64,000 nucleotides of DNA from Stutzerimonas nitrititolerans (GTDB taxonomy: Bacteria > Pseudomonadota > Gammaproteobacteria > Pseudomonadales > Pseudomonadaceae). The notes under the pieces are model-generated. The model was not told the origin of the DNA and made no database searches. It was given only the letters and a program-made list of their open reading frames with translations. This document shows, piece after piece, positions 29,100-40,538 of this stretch. Position 1 is the stretch's first letter. The number at the start of each line of letters is the position of its first letter. A program made the translations under genes and the position numbers. The DNA is taken from positions 181,736-245,735 of the forward strand of contig NZ_RFFL01000005.1 in assembly GCF_003696285.1 (NCBI RefSeq), given 5' to 3'.

Positions 29100-30269
29100 A
29101 TGCCCCAACGCCCCGCCCTGTTCCCGACGCTGCTGGCTGGCGCCAGCCTGCTGCTGGTCGTTCACGGTCTGGGCCGTTTCATCTATACGCCGCTGCTGCC
29201 CTGGCTGGTGCAGGATGGCCTGCTCGATATCCAGCAAGGCGCCACAGCCGCCACCTGGAACTACCTGGGCTATCTGATCGGCGCGCTGCTCGCGGTGCGC
29301 TGGCATCGCGTCGCACAGATCCGCCGCAGCCTGCCCTGGGCGCTGGCCGTGAATGTGCTCAGCACCCTCGCCCAGACCCAGGCGGAGTCGGCGGATGCGC
29401 TCTACGCCCTGCGCCTGCTCAACGGCATCAGCAATGGCCTGGTGTTCGTCCAGGCGCCCTCGCTGATTCTCGAGTGGCTGGCTCGTCATCGCCGGATCTC
29501 GTCCAGCGGGCTGGTCTACCTGGGGGTCTGCGTAGGGCTGATCCTCTCCAGCCTGCTGGTCAGCCTCAGCGATGGCCTGCTGCAGGGCGCCGATCGCTGG
29601 TGGCCGGCGGCGCTGCTGTCCATTCCCCTCGCCTGGTGGGGCTGGCGCCAGCTGGCCAGGCTGGATATGCCCGAAGACGAGCCGGCGGCGGTATCGGCCG
29701 TCGAGCCCAGCGGCCGGCTGCTGGATCGCGCCAGCACGCCGCTGTTCCTTTCTTATGCGGGCGCCGGGCTGGGCTACATCCTGCCGATGACCTTCCTGCC
29801 GATGGTGGCGCATCTGCAGATCGCGCCGGGCAGCTTCCTGATCGGCAACAGCTGGCTGGTGGTCGCCCTCGCCACGCTGCCCTCGCCGTGGCTGTGGAAC
29901 CGCCTGGGCGTGCTGCTGGGCGATGCGCCTGCACTGCGCCTGAGCTACGTCACGCAACTGGTCGGCGTGCTGGCCATCCTGCTGCTGCCTGGCGCCAGTG
30001 GCATCCTGATCTGTGGGGTGTTGGTCGGCGGAACCTTCCTCGGCACCGTGCTGCTCACCCAGCGCCTGGCGCGCACGCTGCATCCCCACCAGGGCCCTCG
30101 GCTGTCGGCGGCGCTGATCGCCCTCTACAGCCTGACCCAACTGGCCGGCCCCTGGTTGACCGGCGTCTGGCTGGACATGGGCGGCACCCTGCACAGCGCC
30201 TTCTGGCTGGGCGCGGGTGCGCTGCTCTGGGGTTTGCTGTGGATGCTGCTGGTGCCGCGCCAGCGCTGA
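29100..30269 (+). CDS. YbfB/YjiJ-family MFS transporter
   Basis: A 389-residue 12-helix permease. LLVVHGLGRFIYTPLLPWLVQ in helix 1 and NGISNGLVFVQAPSL in helix 4 are typical of the YbfB/YjiJ group of the major facilitator superfamily, whose substrates are mostly unknown. No regulator is adjacent. It is not obviously operonic with the SLC13 gene (89-base gap) or rlmF (42-base gap). Confidence 0.85.
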   Translation: MPQRPALFPTLLAGASLLLVVHGLGRFIYTPLLPWLVQDGLLDIQQGATAATWNYLGYLIGALLAVRWHRVAQIRRSLPWALAVNVLSTLAQTQAESADALYALRLLNGISNGLVFVQAPSLILEWLARHRRISSSGLVYLGVCVGLILSSLLVSLSDGLLQGADRWWPAALLSIPLAWWGWRQLARLDMPEDEPAAVSAVEPSGRLLDRASTPLFLSYAGAGLGYILPMTFLPMVAHLQIAPGSFLIGNSWLVVALATLPSPWLWNRLGVLLGDAPALRLSYVTQLVGVLAILLLPGASGILICGVLVGGTFLGTVLLTQRLARTLHPHQGPRLSAALIALYSLTQLAGPWLTGVWLDMGGTLHSAFWLGAGALLWGLLWMLLVPRQR

Positions 30270-30311
30270 AACCATGGGAGAATAGGCGCTGATTTTCTTT
30301 CAGCGCCCATC

Positions 30312-31328
30312 ATGCCCACTCCGAAGACTTCTCCTCGCAAACCCTCGGCCGACAACAGTGGCAAGCCGTTACTGCATCCGCGCAACCGACACAGTGGACG
30401 CTACGACTTTCCCGCGCTGGTCGCCGCGTGCCCGGAACTCGCCGCCTTCGTCATTCGCAACCCCTACGGCAAGCAGAGCATCGACTTCGCCAACCCCGAT
30501 GCGGTGAGGGTGTTCAACCGCGCCCTGCTCAAGCAGTTCTACGGCATCGCCCACTGGGACATCCCGCCCGGTTATCTGTGCCCGCCGATTCCCGGGCGCG
30601 CGGATTACCTGCACGGCCTGGCCGACCTGCTGGCCTCGCAGAACGACGGAGTGATACCGCGTGGCGCGTCGATCCAGGCGCTGGACGTCGGCACCGGCGC
30701 CAACTGCATCTACCCGCTGATCGGCCAGCGCGAGTACGGCTGGCACTTCACCGGCACGGATATCGATGCCGTCGCACTGGCCTCGGCACGCACCATCGTC
30801 TCGGCCAACAAGCTGAACAAGGCGATCGGCCTGCGTCAGCAGAGCGACCCGCAGCGGATCTTCGCCGGCGTGCTTGCGCCCGATGAACGCTTCGATGTCA
30901 CCCTGTGCAACCCGCCCTTCCATGCCTCCCAGGCGGAGGCCAGCAGTGGCAGCCAGCGCAAATGGCGCAACCTCGGCAAGCTCGATCCCAAGCGCAAGCT
31001 ACCGGTGCTGAATTTCGGCGGTCAGGCCCGCGAGCTCTGGTGCGAAGGCGGCGAGCTGGCCTTCATTCGGCGTCTGGCAACGGAAAGCGCCGAGGTGGCG
31101 CAGCAGGTCTGCTGGTTCAGTACCCTGGTATCCAAGGGCGGCAACGTGGCGCCCTTGCAGGCGCTTCTGAACAGGCTGGGCGCCAGCCAGGTACAGCTGC
31201 AGGAAATGGCTCAGGGCCAGAAACGCAGCCGCTTCGTGGCCTGGAGCTTTCTCGACGAGGGGGAACGTGAGGCCTGGCGGTTGGCGCGCTGGGGCGAGGC
31301 CAGGCGCAGGAATGCTGCCGAATCATGA
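30312..31328 (+). CDS. rlmF: 23S rRNA (adenine-1618-N6)-methyltransferase
   Basis: A 338-residue SAM-dependent methyltransferase that modifies A1618 of 23S rRNA. The N-terminus [15 protein letters not shown] and the [19 protein letters not shown] segment are family signatures. The SAM motif is [15 protein letters not shown] and the catalytic N6-adenine motif is CNPPFHAS. The length is normal. Confidence 0.95.
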   Translation: MPTPKTSPRKPSADNSGKPLLHPRNRHSGRYDFPALVAACPELAAFVIRNPYGKQSIDFANPDAVRVFNRALLKQFYGIAHWDIPPGYLCPPIPGRADYLHGLADLLASQNDGVIPRGASIQALDVGTGANCIYPLIGQREYGWHFTGTDIDAVALASARTIVSANKLNKAIGLRQQSDPQRIFAGVLAPDERFDVTLCNPPFHASQAEASSGSQRKWRNLGKLDPKRKLPVLNFGGQARELWCEGGELAFIRRLATESAEVAQQVCWFSTLVSKGGNVAPLQALLNRLGASQVQLQEMAQGQKRSRFVAWSFLDEGEREAWRLARWGEARRRNAAES

Positions 31329-31368
31329 GCCAGCATCGGTCGACACTGGCTCGGGGCGGATGCTTCGC

Positions 31369-31560
31369 TCAGACGACCATGTCCCAGCGCTGCTTGTCCT
31401 GTAGCGACAGGGTCTGGATGTAGCGCGGTTCGCCGTTGATTTCTTCCAGCTCGGTCATGCCGGCCAACTCGCCGACCACACGGTAACGCTTGCCGGCGCA
31501 CTTATCCTTGAGCGGATAAAGCTTGGCGATGTGCTGAGCGAGTTCGGTGAGGGTGGACAT
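31369..31560 (-). CDS. Conserved small hypothetical protein
   Basis: A 63-residue cytoplasmic protein, MSTLTELAQHIAKLYPLKDK then RYRVVGELAGMTELEEINGE. It is charged and soluble with no signal or membrane helix. Homologues of this size are common in Pseudomonas. Two in-frame Met codons exist; the second (31560) is chosen because GGAG lies 11 bases before it, while it is only 2 bases from the first. It is convergent with rlmF. The function is unknown. Confidence 0.72.
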   Translation of the reverse strand: MSTLTELAQHIAKLYPLKDKCAGKRYRVVGELAGMTELEEINGEPRYIQTLSLQDKQRWDMVV

Positions 31561-31746
31561 CTTCTTCATTGCTCCAGTAACTGCGTGCAGGCAGCTATTT
31601 ACCAAGTATTGATGACGGTTGTGCGACACCAGAACGGAGGCAATACAACCGCTGCGCTTTGGAGCATCAAAACCCGGTTTGATTCCCTTCACCTTGTCGC
31701 GCCGGACGAATGGCCGCAGAACGTGCGGCGCACCCGCGGCTGCGCA

Positions 31747-31863
31747 TCAGCAGATCCCCACACCCAGCTGCAGCAATGCCAGCCCACCCTGCTGCCAGCC
31801 CCACCAGGCCAGCAGCGCCAGGCCAACCAGTGCCGCAATCATCAGCCAGCGCAGGCCCTTCAT
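31747..31863 (-). CDS. 38-residue membrane ORF coupled to the MFS gene
   Basis: A very short ORF, MKGLRWLMIAALVGLALLAW then WGWQQGGLALLQLGVGIC, with one hydrophobic helix rich in Trp, Leu and Ala. Its ATG is one base after the stop codon of the MFS gene (TGA-C-ATG), so translation would be coupled. It could be a small transporter accessory subunit. No homologue is known to me, and short hydrophobic ORFs arise by chance, so confidence is moderate. Confidence 0.5.
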   Translation of the reverse strand: MKGLRWLMIAALVGLALLAWWGWQQGGLALLQLGVGIC

Positions 31864-31864
31864 G

Positions 31865-33091
31865 TCAGGCCACCGCCGAAGTGCCCGCCGGCACGCTCAG
31901 ACGTTCCACCGGCTGCTCGCGAATCGGCCAGTTCAACGCCGCGGCCATCAGGCTGAGCGCGATGGAAATCTGCCAGACCAGGTCATAGCTGCCGGTTCGG
32001 TCGTAAACCCAACCGCCCAGCCAGCCGCCGCAGAACGACCCCAGCTGGTGGAACAGGAAGACGATGCCACCGAGCATCGACAGGTTGCGCACACCGAACA
32101 GCGTCGCCACGGTGCCGTTGGTCAGGGGCACCGTGGACAGCCACAAAAGCCCCATGGCGATACCGAATGCGTAGGCGCTCCAGAGCGTCAGCGGTGCGAA
32201 GAAGAAAGCGCCGATGACCACCGCGCGCATCAGGTAGAGCGACGTCAGCAACTTCGGCTTCGAATAGCAGCCGCCCAACCAGCCCGCCGTGTAGGTACCG
32301 ACCACGTTGAACAGCCCGACCAGCGCCAGCACCGTCGTGCCGCTCACGGCCGGCAGGCCCTGATCCACCAGGTAGGCCGGCAGATGCACGCCGATGAACA
32401 CCACCTGAAAACCACAGACGAAAAAGCCCAGCGCCAGCAGGCGGAAACCGGAGTGGCCAAAGGCCTCACGCAGCGCCTCGCCCAGCGACTGCTGGACACC
32501 GCTGGTTTCGGCGGGACGGGCGTCGCCGCGCAGCATCGCTGCCAACGGCACGATCAGCGCCACCAGCAGTCCCAGCGCCAGCAACGCCGACGACCAGCCC
32601 AGCCAGCCGATCAGGCCGAGGGTGCCCGGCAGCATGGCGAACTGTCCGAAGGAGCCGGCGGCACTGGCGATACCCATCGCCATGCTGCGCTTCTCCACCG
32701 GTGCCGCGCGCCCCACCGCACCGAGAATCACCGAGAACGAGGTGCCTGACAGACCGATGCCGATCAACAGCCCGGCACTCAGCGAAAGCGAGCCCGGCGT
32801 GTCGGCCATCGCCATCAGCACCAGCCCGACGGCATAGAGAACCCCGCCGATGACCACCGCCCGCGTCACGCCGAAACGATCGGCCAGCGCCCCGGTGAAC
32901 GGCTGCGCCAGGCCCCAGATCAGGTTCTGCAAGGCAATGGCGAAGGCGAACACCTCCCGGCCCCAGCCAAACTCGGTGCTCATCGGCGACAGGAACAGGC
33001 CGAAACCATGCCGCACGCCCAGCGATATGGCGAGAATCAGCGAGGCACCCAGGAGAATCCAGGCGCTGTTTCGCCAAAGTGAGGTCATCAT
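31865..33091 (-). CDS. MFS transporter
   Basis: A 408-residue permease with 12 helices. LAISLGVRHGFGLFLSPMS and WGLAQPFTGALADRFGVTRAV (loop 2-3 signature GxxADRxGxx) mark the MFS fold. It resembles the oxalate/formate or monocarboxylate-porter-like MFS_1 members; the substrate is unknown. The start at 33091 has a GGAG 5 bases upstream. It is divergent from a LysR regulator whose start is 185 bases away, so that regulator probably controls it. A decayed MITE lies in the shared promoter region. Confidence 0.86.
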   Translation of the reverse strand: MMTSLWRNSAWILLGASLILAISLGVRHGFGLFLSPMSTEFGWGREVFAFAIALQNLIWGLAQPFTGALADRFGVTRAVVIGGVLYAVGLVLMAMADTPGSLSLSAGLLIGIGLSGTSFSVILGAVGRAAPVEKRSMAMGIASAAGSFGQFAMLPGTLGLIGWLGWSSALLALGLLVALIVPLAAMLRGDARPAETSGVQQSLGEALREAFGHSGFRLLALGFFVCGFQVVFIGVHLPAYLVDQGLPAVSGTTVLALVGLFNVVGTYTAGWLGGCYSKPKLLTSLYLMRAVVIGAFFFAPLTLWSAYAFGIAMGLLWLSTVPLTNGTVATLFGVRNLSMLGGIVFLFHQLGSFCGGWLGGWVYDRTGSYDLVWQISIALSLMAAALNWPIREQPVERLSVPAGTSAVA

Positions 33092-33120
33092 CGTGTCTCC
33101 GTCATTGTTGGATACATCCC

Positions 33121-33174
33121 AGGGGCTGCTGCCGTTTCGTCGCGAGCCGCATTGCAGCGAGAAATGGCAACAGA
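33121..33174. repeat. Decayed internally deleted MITE copy (relative of 59084-59351)
   Basis: The first 40 bases match the left end of the 59-kb element at 32 of 40 positions by hand alignment. They are followed directly by a copy of its right terminal repeat (GAAATGGCAACAGACG). The result is a 54-base imperfect palindrome consisting of two element ends with the middle missing. It lies in the divergent promoter region of the MFS and LysR genes. Confidence 0.6.
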
Positions 33175-33276
33175 CGCGACGCACAATCCCGTCGTCAGGA
33201 ATGCCACGAATTGTCTTGCTGCAGCAACTCGTCTACAACTGATTTAATGCGCTCGATGGAATAGTTTTTCTACAGC

Positions 33277-34170
33277 ATGAATGATTACCCACCTTTTAAA
33301 TCTTTGATTTCGCTAGATGCAGCGATACGTCACAGCAGTTTTTCTCTTGCCGCGGAGGAATTGTGCGTAACGCCGGGTGCCGTTGGGCAGCAGATTCAGA
33401 AGCTGGAAGAATGGCTGGGCACCGCCTTGTTCATACGCCAGACCCGCCAGGTGCTGCCAACGGCCGAGGGCCTGGCCTACTGGCGGCACATCCAGCCGGC
33501 ACTTTCGCAGATCGCCGATGCCAGCCGGGAACTGAAGAGCCGGCGCAGCAAGAGCGTCTCGCTGTCCATGCCGCCGGGCTTTGCCGCAAAATGGCTTCCT
33601 CGACGGCTGGCCGACTTCGTCACCAGGCACCCCGATGTGGAACTTCATCTCAGCGCCACGACGTCCCTCGTCAATTTCGAACGCGACGCCATCGATCTCA
33701 CCATTCGCTACTTCCGGGACGACGACCCCAACCTGGACGCCACAATGCTCTATCGGTACGAAGGACGAGTGTACTGCCGTCCCGACTATGCCGCTGCGCT
33801 CGCGCTGAAGCAGGCGGACGACCTGCAACGCACCACCCTGCTCGACACCACCACGCAGCCCTACTGGCCACGATGGCTCCAAGAGTTCAGCCAGCTCGAC
33901 GACAGCCAGATCGCGGCCATACCCTGCATCCACTTCGACCAGGGCCTCATCGCCATCGAAGCCGCCAAACAAGGCCAGGGCGTGGTCATGGCCAGCCCCT
34001 TCCTGGTAGAGGAAGAACTGGCAACAGGCGTGCTGATAGAGCCGTTCGAGCACTGCCTGCTGCTGCCCACCGGGTACTACATCGTCCATCACCGAAAGCT
34101 GGCAATCCGACCGGCTGCCCTGGCACTGAAAGACTGGTTGATCGAGCAGGCGCGCGCAGCACCTCGCTGA
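33277..34170 (+). CDS. LysR-family regulator (GcvA-like)
   Basis: A 297-residue LTTR. The HTH is residues about 18-45 (SFSLAAEELCVTPGAVGQQI). The effector domain has the GcvA/AmpR-type MPPGFAAKWLPRRLADF and PDVELHLSATTSLVNFERDAID segments. It is divergent from the MFS gene, the usual layout for an LTTR and its target. The first 30 codons are noticeably A/T-richer than the surrounding genes. Confidence 0.88.
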   Translation: MNDYPPFKSLISLDAAIRHSSFSLAAEELCVTPGAVGQQIQKLEEWLGTALFIRQTRQVLPTAEGLAYWRHIQPALSQIADASRELKSRRSKSVSLSMPPGFAAKWLPRRLADFVTRHPDVELHLSATTSLVNFERDAIDLTIRYFRDDDPNLDATMLYRYEGRVYCRPDYAAALALKQADDLQRTTLLDTTTQPYWPRWLQEFSQLDDSQIAAIPCIHFDQGLIAIEAAKQGQGVVMASPFLVEEELATGVLIEPFEHCLLLPTGYYIVHHRKLAIRPAALALKDWLIEQARAAPR

Positions 34171-34194
34171 GCCATGAACTTCGCCCCAGAGGCG

Positions 34195-35094
34195 CTACAG
34201 AACCATCAGCCCCAGCGCCATCAGCAACGGCGTCGCCACGCTGACGGCAGCGTTCAATCCCAGCGCAGGCAATAAGCCTCGTGCCCGCAACGGTTCACGG
34301 CGCAGCAGCCAGGTGGCGCGCAGGGCCAGCGGCAAGGTCAGCAGGCCCAGGGCAGCACCACCAAGCTCGCCGTTGAAAAGCCCCCAAAGCAGCACGCCGT
34401 AAGCCAGCAGCCATTGCGCCAGCACCACCCACAGCGCTTTCTCGCAGCCCAGATGCATGGGCAAGGTACGCCGCCCGGCAGCGCGATCGGCGTCGATATC
34501 GGGGAACTGGCTGAGCAGCAGCAGATTGTTGCTCAGCAGCAAAGGCACCAGGACCAACAGCAGGTCGCGCCCCTGCAGCGGACCACCGAGCACGATGCGC
34601 GTCCCCAGCACCATCAGCGCAAAACCCAGACCGGGTACGAACAGGCACAGCCAGGGGTGCCTCGTCAGCCAGGGCGTATACAGCAGCACCAGCGCCAATC
34701 CCGTCAGCCCGAGCGGCGCCAGGCTGAGCAGCAACTGCGGTTTGCGCAGCAGGAAAAACAACCCGATCAGCGCACAGGCCAGCAGGCTGCCGAGGCCAAG
34801 CATCAGGGTGCGCCCGAGCAGCTGCGGACGCGCCACCAGGGTGCCGCTGCCCCCGCTGAAGGCGGTACGTCGAGTGCGCAGATCCAGACCGCTACGGTAG
34901 TCGCTCCACTCGTTGAGCGCATTCACTGCCACATGTGCGGCAAGGGCGCCAAACAACACCAGCAGCGCGTCACCAACTTCCATCACCCCGACCTGCGACC
35001 GCGAAGCAAGCGCCACCCCGAGCGCTACACAGCTCAGCGTCAGCAGCAGAAACCGCCCCCGCACCACGCCGAGCAAGGCCCAGATTTGGCTCAC
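34195..35094 (-). CDS. UbiA-family prenyltransferase (MenA-like)
   Basis: A 299-residue integral membrane enzyme with 8-9 helices. The two Asp-rich prenyl-diphosphate/Mg sites are present: NALNEWSDYRSGLD (NxxxDxxxGxD) and FPDIDADRAAGRRTL (DxxxD). MenA attaches a polyprenyl chain to 1,4-dihydroxy-2-naphthoate in menaquinone synthesis, but Pseudomonas normally makes ubiquinone only, and no other men gene is here. The acceptor is therefore uncertain. Confidence 0.85.
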   Translation of the reverse strand: MSQIWALLGVVRGRFLLLTLSCVALGVALASRSQVGVMEVGDALLVLFGALAAHVAVNALNEWSDYRSGLDLRTRRTAFSGGSGTLVARPQLLGRTLMLGLGSLLACALIGLFFLLRKPQLLLSLAPLGLTGLALVLLYTPWLTRHPWLCLFVPGLGFALMVLGTRIVLGGPLQGRDLLLVLVPLLLSNNLLLLSQFPDIDADRAAGRRTLPMHLGCEKALWVVLAQWLLAYGVLLWGLFNGELGGAALGLLTLPLALRATWLLRREPLRARGLLPALGLNAAVSVATPLLMALGLMVL

Positions 35095-35199
35095 ATGTCA
35101 CTCCTCGCAATGAAGGGCCGTATGGCTCAGCCGGGGCAAAGCCATCGACTGCGGCACAGGATCAGGCACTTGATACTCTGCTGCACTTCGAGGTTGAAC

Positions 35200-35703
35200 T
35201 CACGCCGTGGCCTCGAAAGATGCATGATAAGCAACCTCGCCAGCAGGGAATGTGCCGTTGAATACGATGGCTTGGAAGTACTCGGCCGGAACATCCGGCA
35301 GCACGAGCCTGGGTTCCCCCTTGAAACCAAAACGTGAGTAATAACCGGGCTCACCAAGCACGACGCAGCCGACTGCCCCCGCTGCACGTAGCTCAGCCAA
35401 GGCCTGGGTGATCAGCATCGTGCCGATACCCTTTCCTTGCCGACCTGGAACAACCGAAACCGGACCGAGCCCGTACCAGCCGGGCGAGCCGGTGCTAATT
35501 GTCACAGGGGACACAGCGACATGCCCTAGTATTCGGCCGTTCTCTTCTGCTACGAGCGACACCGCTAGCTGCCCGGAGTCGCGGAGCGCCCGCACAATGA
35601 ATTGTTCAGTGCCGCTTGAATGTTCCGCGGAGCCAAATGCCTCAATGGTCACGGCCTCGATGGCGGCAAGGTCTGCGGGAAGTTCATCTCGAATGCTGAT
35701 CAT
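35200..35703 (-). CDS. GNAT family N-acetyltransferase
   Basis: A 167-residue acetyl-CoA-dependent acetyltransferase of the YhbS type. MISIRDELPADLAAIEAVTI starts the domain; the acetyl-CoA pyrophosphate loop is VVPGRQGKGIGTMLI; and the C-terminal EPGYYSRFGFKGEPR segment is a YhbS hallmark. The substrate is unknown. The ATG at 35703 is chosen over upstream in-frame codons, which give non-conserved sequence. Confidence 0.88.
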   Translation of the reverse strand: MISIRDELPADLAAIEAVTIEAFGSAEHSSGTEQFIVRALRDSGQLAVSLVAEENGRILGHVAVSPVTISTGSPGWYGLGPVSVVPGRQGKGIGTMLITQALAELRAAGAVGCVVLGEPGYYSRFGFKGEPRLVLPDVPAEYFQAIVFNGTFPAGEVAYHASFEATA

Positions 35704-35969
35704 CTCGATTCCATGGCTGGAGTTGGGCTTTTTTCTTTCTCTACGCCTACTGACAGATTCGCCAGCTGTGGCTGAGCAATTGACAGCAGCCACTCAGAAC
35801 CTGGCGCTCATTATCTCAGGTGTTCTCTGCCCAGGTGCTGCAACAACCCTTGGGCCAAGCCGGTGATGTGGTGTGCCAAAGGCTCATCAAGGAATGACCC
35901 ACTACAGAACCACAGCGCAACAACCGGTAGACTAAGCCGTCTTCCCCATTACCACCGTGAAAATCTGTC

Positions 35970-36977
35970 ATGCCCATCCGCCACTGCATCGTCCATCTGA
36001 TCGAGAAGAAGCCCGACGGCACGCCTGCCGTGCTGCATGCCCGCGATAGCGAGCTGGGTGAGTCCCAGGCCATGGAGAATCTGCTGGCCGATCTCAACGA
36101 GAGCTACAACGCCAAGCAGGGCAAGGCCTGGGGCTTTTTTCACGAGGAATCGGGTGCCTATCCGTTCAGCGGCTGGCTTAGCCAGTACATGGAAGGCAAT
36201 CAGGATTTCACCACCTTCAGCCGCCAGGCCGTCGAGCACCTACAGAAGCTGATGGAAGAATCCAACCTGTCCACCGGCGGCCATGTGCTGTTCGCCCATT
36301 ACCAGCAAGGCATGACCGATTACCTGGCCATCGCCCTGTTGCATCACAGCGAGGGCGTCACCGTTACCGAGTCGCTGGACGTAGCGGCCGCGCGGCACCT
36401 GGATCTCGGCCAGTTGCACCTGGCCACGCGGATCAATATCTCCGAGTGGCAGAACAACAAGCAGTCCAAACAGTACATCTCGTTCATCAAGGGCAAGAAC
36501 GGCAAGAAGGTCTCGGAGTATTTCCGCGACTTCATCGGCTGCCAGGAAGGAGTCGACGGACCGGGCGAGACCCGTACGCTGCTCAAGGCTTTCAGCGATT
36601 TCGTCGAGAACGAAGACCTGCCCGAGGAACAGGCCAGGGAGAAAACCAGCGCGCTGGTGGGCTATGCCAGCAGCCAGGCGAAAATCGGCGAGCCGGTCTC
36701 GCTGGAAGAGCTTTCGGGGCTGATCGACGAAGAACGGCCCAAAGCCTTCTACGATCACATCCGCAACAAGGATTACGGCATGGCCCCGGAATTTCCGGCC
36801 GACAAGCGCACGCTCAACCAGTTTCGTCGCTTCACTGGCCGCGCCGAGGGGCTGTCGATCAGTTTCGAGTCGCACCTGCTGGGTTCGAAGATCGAATATG
36901 ACGAAGCCCGCGACATGCTGATCATCCGTCAGTTGCCAACCCAGCTGGTCGACCAGTTGAAGCGCCGCAAGGACTGA
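35970..36977 (+). CDS. yejK: Nucleoid-associated protein NdpA/YejK
   Basis: A 335-residue nucleoid-binding protein. [17 protein letters not shown] and the [44 protein letters not shown] and [20 protein letters not shown] segments match the 37-kDa nucleoid-associated family. The gene stands alone between a GNAT gene and a convergent GST gene. The role is structural or regulatory in the nucleoid and poorly defined. Confidence 0.94.
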   Translation: MPIRHCIVHLIEKKPDGTPAVLHARDSELGESQAMENLLADLNESYNAKQGKAWGFFHEESGAYPFSGWLSQYMEGNQDFTTFSRQAVEHLQKLMEESNLSTGGHVLFAHYQQGMTDYLAIALLHHSEGVTVTESLDVAAARHLDLGQLHLATRINISEWQNNKQSKQYISFIKGKNGKKVSEYFRDFIGCQEGVDGPGETRTLLKAFSDFVENEDLPEEQAREKTSALVGYASSQAKIGEPVSLEELSGLIDEERPKAFYDHIRNKDYGMAPEFPADKRTLNQFRRFTGRAEGLSISFESHLLGSKIEYDEARDMLIIRQLPTQLVDQLKRRKD

Positions 36978-36983
36978 CCGCCA

Positions 36984-37009
36984 CGGCGGAGCCGCGAGGA
37001 ACTCCGCCG
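36984..37009. terminator. Hairpin between yejK and GST
   Basis: An 8-bp perfect stem CGGCGGAG/CTCCGCCG with a ten-base loop lies between two convergent genes. No T-run follows on either strand. Confidence 0.35.
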
Positions 37010-37019
37010 CCAGCCGGGC

Positions 37020-37958
37020 TCAGCGCGCCTCGATGCGATACCCGAGGCGGGGAAAATGCACGTGCACCACTCCGGCGCGCTCATCCTCACGACGCAGGAT
37101 CAGCTCTTCGGCCCCCGCGAACACCAATTCGCCAATCACCGGATCGGCGCCGTAATCCGCTGCGCAGATCGCCACCTGTTGTCCCGCCTCGAATCCGTTC
37201 GGGTCCGTGAAGACTTCGCCGGGCAACTGCGCAGGCTCCGAATCACGGGCCAGCGCCACGGCATCTACGGCATCGAGCGCCTTGTGCGAGCCATGGCCAA
37301 CGCCGAGCACCTTGCCGAGCCAGGCTGCCACTTCCGGATAGTCATCGACCAGCGGCGCCGTCACCGGCGTGCCCTTGAGAAACCACAGGCAGTGGGCCAC
37401 CGAGAAATCGGCGATACAGGGCGCCGCACCGAACAGGAATTCCCCTTCGTCACGCGACAGTTGCTGCCGCAGACGCGCCATCAGTACCGGCCAATGGCTC
37501 TTCGCCTGTTCCAGCGGAACCCGCGAGATCGAACCGTTGGCGAACAGCTGCGCGCGATCCTTGCTGAAGATCTCGACGAACTCCTTCGGCACCTGGGCGA
37601 AGCGCACCGCCATGGATTCGGGCTGGAATACCAGGCTCACCGCATGCAGGAACAGCACCGAGTCGGCCCACTGGGCGAGTGCCGCCGCGTTGAATTCTTG
37701 CCCCTCGGGAAACAGTGCCGGCGTGGCCTTCTCGGCCTCCAGGCGGCGCGCGATCAGTGCCGTGTCGCAATAGATGTCCGCGCCGACCTGCAACACCGGC
37801 GTGCGCCGATAGCCCCCGGTCAGGGCGGTCAGGTCCGGCTTGGGCATGACCGGCGGAATCGTCACCGAGCGCCAGGAGAGTTGCTTGAACCCCAGCAGCA
37901 GACGTGCCTTTTCGGCAAATGGCGAGGTGGGGTAATGGTGCAGGATCAGCTCATGCAT
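37020..37958 (-). CDS. Glutathione S-transferase family protein with C-terminal extension
   Basis: A 312-residue protein, longer than the roughly 200-residue GST norm. The N-terminal thioredoxin-like domain starts MHELILHHYPTSPFAEKARLL, with SPFAEK at the glutathione-binding position, and cis-Pro in RRTPVLQVG. The C-terminal 100 residues (GEVFTDPNGFEAGQQVAICAADYG) form an extra domain seen in a Pseudomonas subfamily. Catalytic substrates are unknown. Confidence 0.87.
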   Translation of the reverse strand: MHELILHHYPTSPFAEKARLLLGFKQLSWRSVTIPPVMPKPDLTALTGGYRRTPVLQVGADIYCDTALIARRLEAEKATPALFPEGQEFNAAALAQWADSVLFLHAVSLVFQPESMAVRFAQVPKEFVEIFSKDRAQLFANGSISRVPLEQAKSHWPVLMARLRQQLSRDEGEFLFGAAPCIADFSVAHCLWFLKGTPVTAPLVDDYPEVAAWLGKVLGVGHGSHKALDAVDAVALARDSEPAQLPGEVFTDPNGFEAGQQVAICAADYGADPVIGELVFAGAEELILRREDERAGVVHVHFPRLGYRIEAR

Positions 37959-38019
37959 GGCAGGCTCCGCCAGTTCTTGTTAGAAGAATCGGCAGCTTAC
38001 TCGGCGCTGCGAGGTCAGC

Positions 38020-39967
<1,948 letters not shown>

Positions 39968-39969
39968 CT

Positions 39970-40440
39970 TCACGCACGCCCGATGGCCGCGAAACGGGCA
40001 CCGGTCTGCTCGGCCAATACCTGCGCCGCCAGCTCGACTTCCAGTCCGCGCCGACCGGCACTGACATGAATGGTCGGATACGCCTGCGCCGACTGATCGA
40101 TGAAGGTGCGCAAGCGCTTCTTCTGCCCCAGCGGGCTGATCCCGCCGACCAGATAGCCGGTGGTCCGTTGCGCGACCATGGGATCGGCCATGTCCACCTT
40201 CTTCACCTGGGCGGCCTGGGCCAGCGCCTTAAGGTCGAGGCTGCCACCCACCGGAACCACCGCCACCAGCAGTTCATTCCTTTCACTGCAGGCGAGCAGC
40301 GTCTTGAACACCCGCGCCGGGTCGAGACCGAGCTTCTCCGCCGCCTCCAGACCGTAGGAAGCGGATTTGGGATCGTGCTCATAGCTGTGGATACGGTGTT
40401 CGGCCTTGGCCTTCTTCAACAGATCGATGGCGGGAGTCAT
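39970..40440 (-). CDS. ybaK: Cys-tRNA(Pro) deacylase YbaK/EbsC
   Basis: A 156-residue editing hydrolase that removes Cys from tRNA-Pro. The INS-superfamily fold is recognisable from [22 protein letters not shown], the catalytic Lys in RVFKTLLA, and [14 protein letters not shown]. It is convergent with mltF, two bases from its stop. Confidence 0.93.
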   Translation of the reverse strand: MTPAIDLLKKAKAEHRIHSYEHDPKSASYGLEAAEKLGLDPARVFKTLLACSERNELLVAVVPVGGSLDLKALAQAAQVKKVDMADPMVAQRTTGYLVGGISPLGQKKRLRTFIDQSAQAYPTIHVSAGRRGLEVELAAQVLAEQTGARFAAIGRA

Positions 40441-40486
40441 GCAGGTTCAGGTGCGCTGGCTGGAGGACAAGCGGCTACTGTAGCCG

Positions 40487-40529
40487 AAAACCGGGGCAAT
40501 CGACGCCAGACCTGCGTCGATTGCCCCGG
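40487..40529 (-). terminator. Rho-independent terminator of metE
   Basis: A 16-bp perfect stem CCGGGGCAATCGACGC / GCGTCGATTGCCCCGG with a seven-base loop is followed on the minus strand by TTTTCGG. It lies 10 bases past the metE stop codon. Confidence 0.85.
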
Positions 40530-40538
40530 CCTGAAGCG

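Noticed and set aside
35704..35969. Possible gene between the GNAT gene and yejK
   Set aside because: Short open frames on both strands lack ribosome-binding sites and family similarity; treated as intergenic.
36984..37009. REP element between yejK and the GST gene
   Set aside because: A simple hairpin with no second copy in the window and no match to the Pseudomonas REP core; listed only as a weak terminator.
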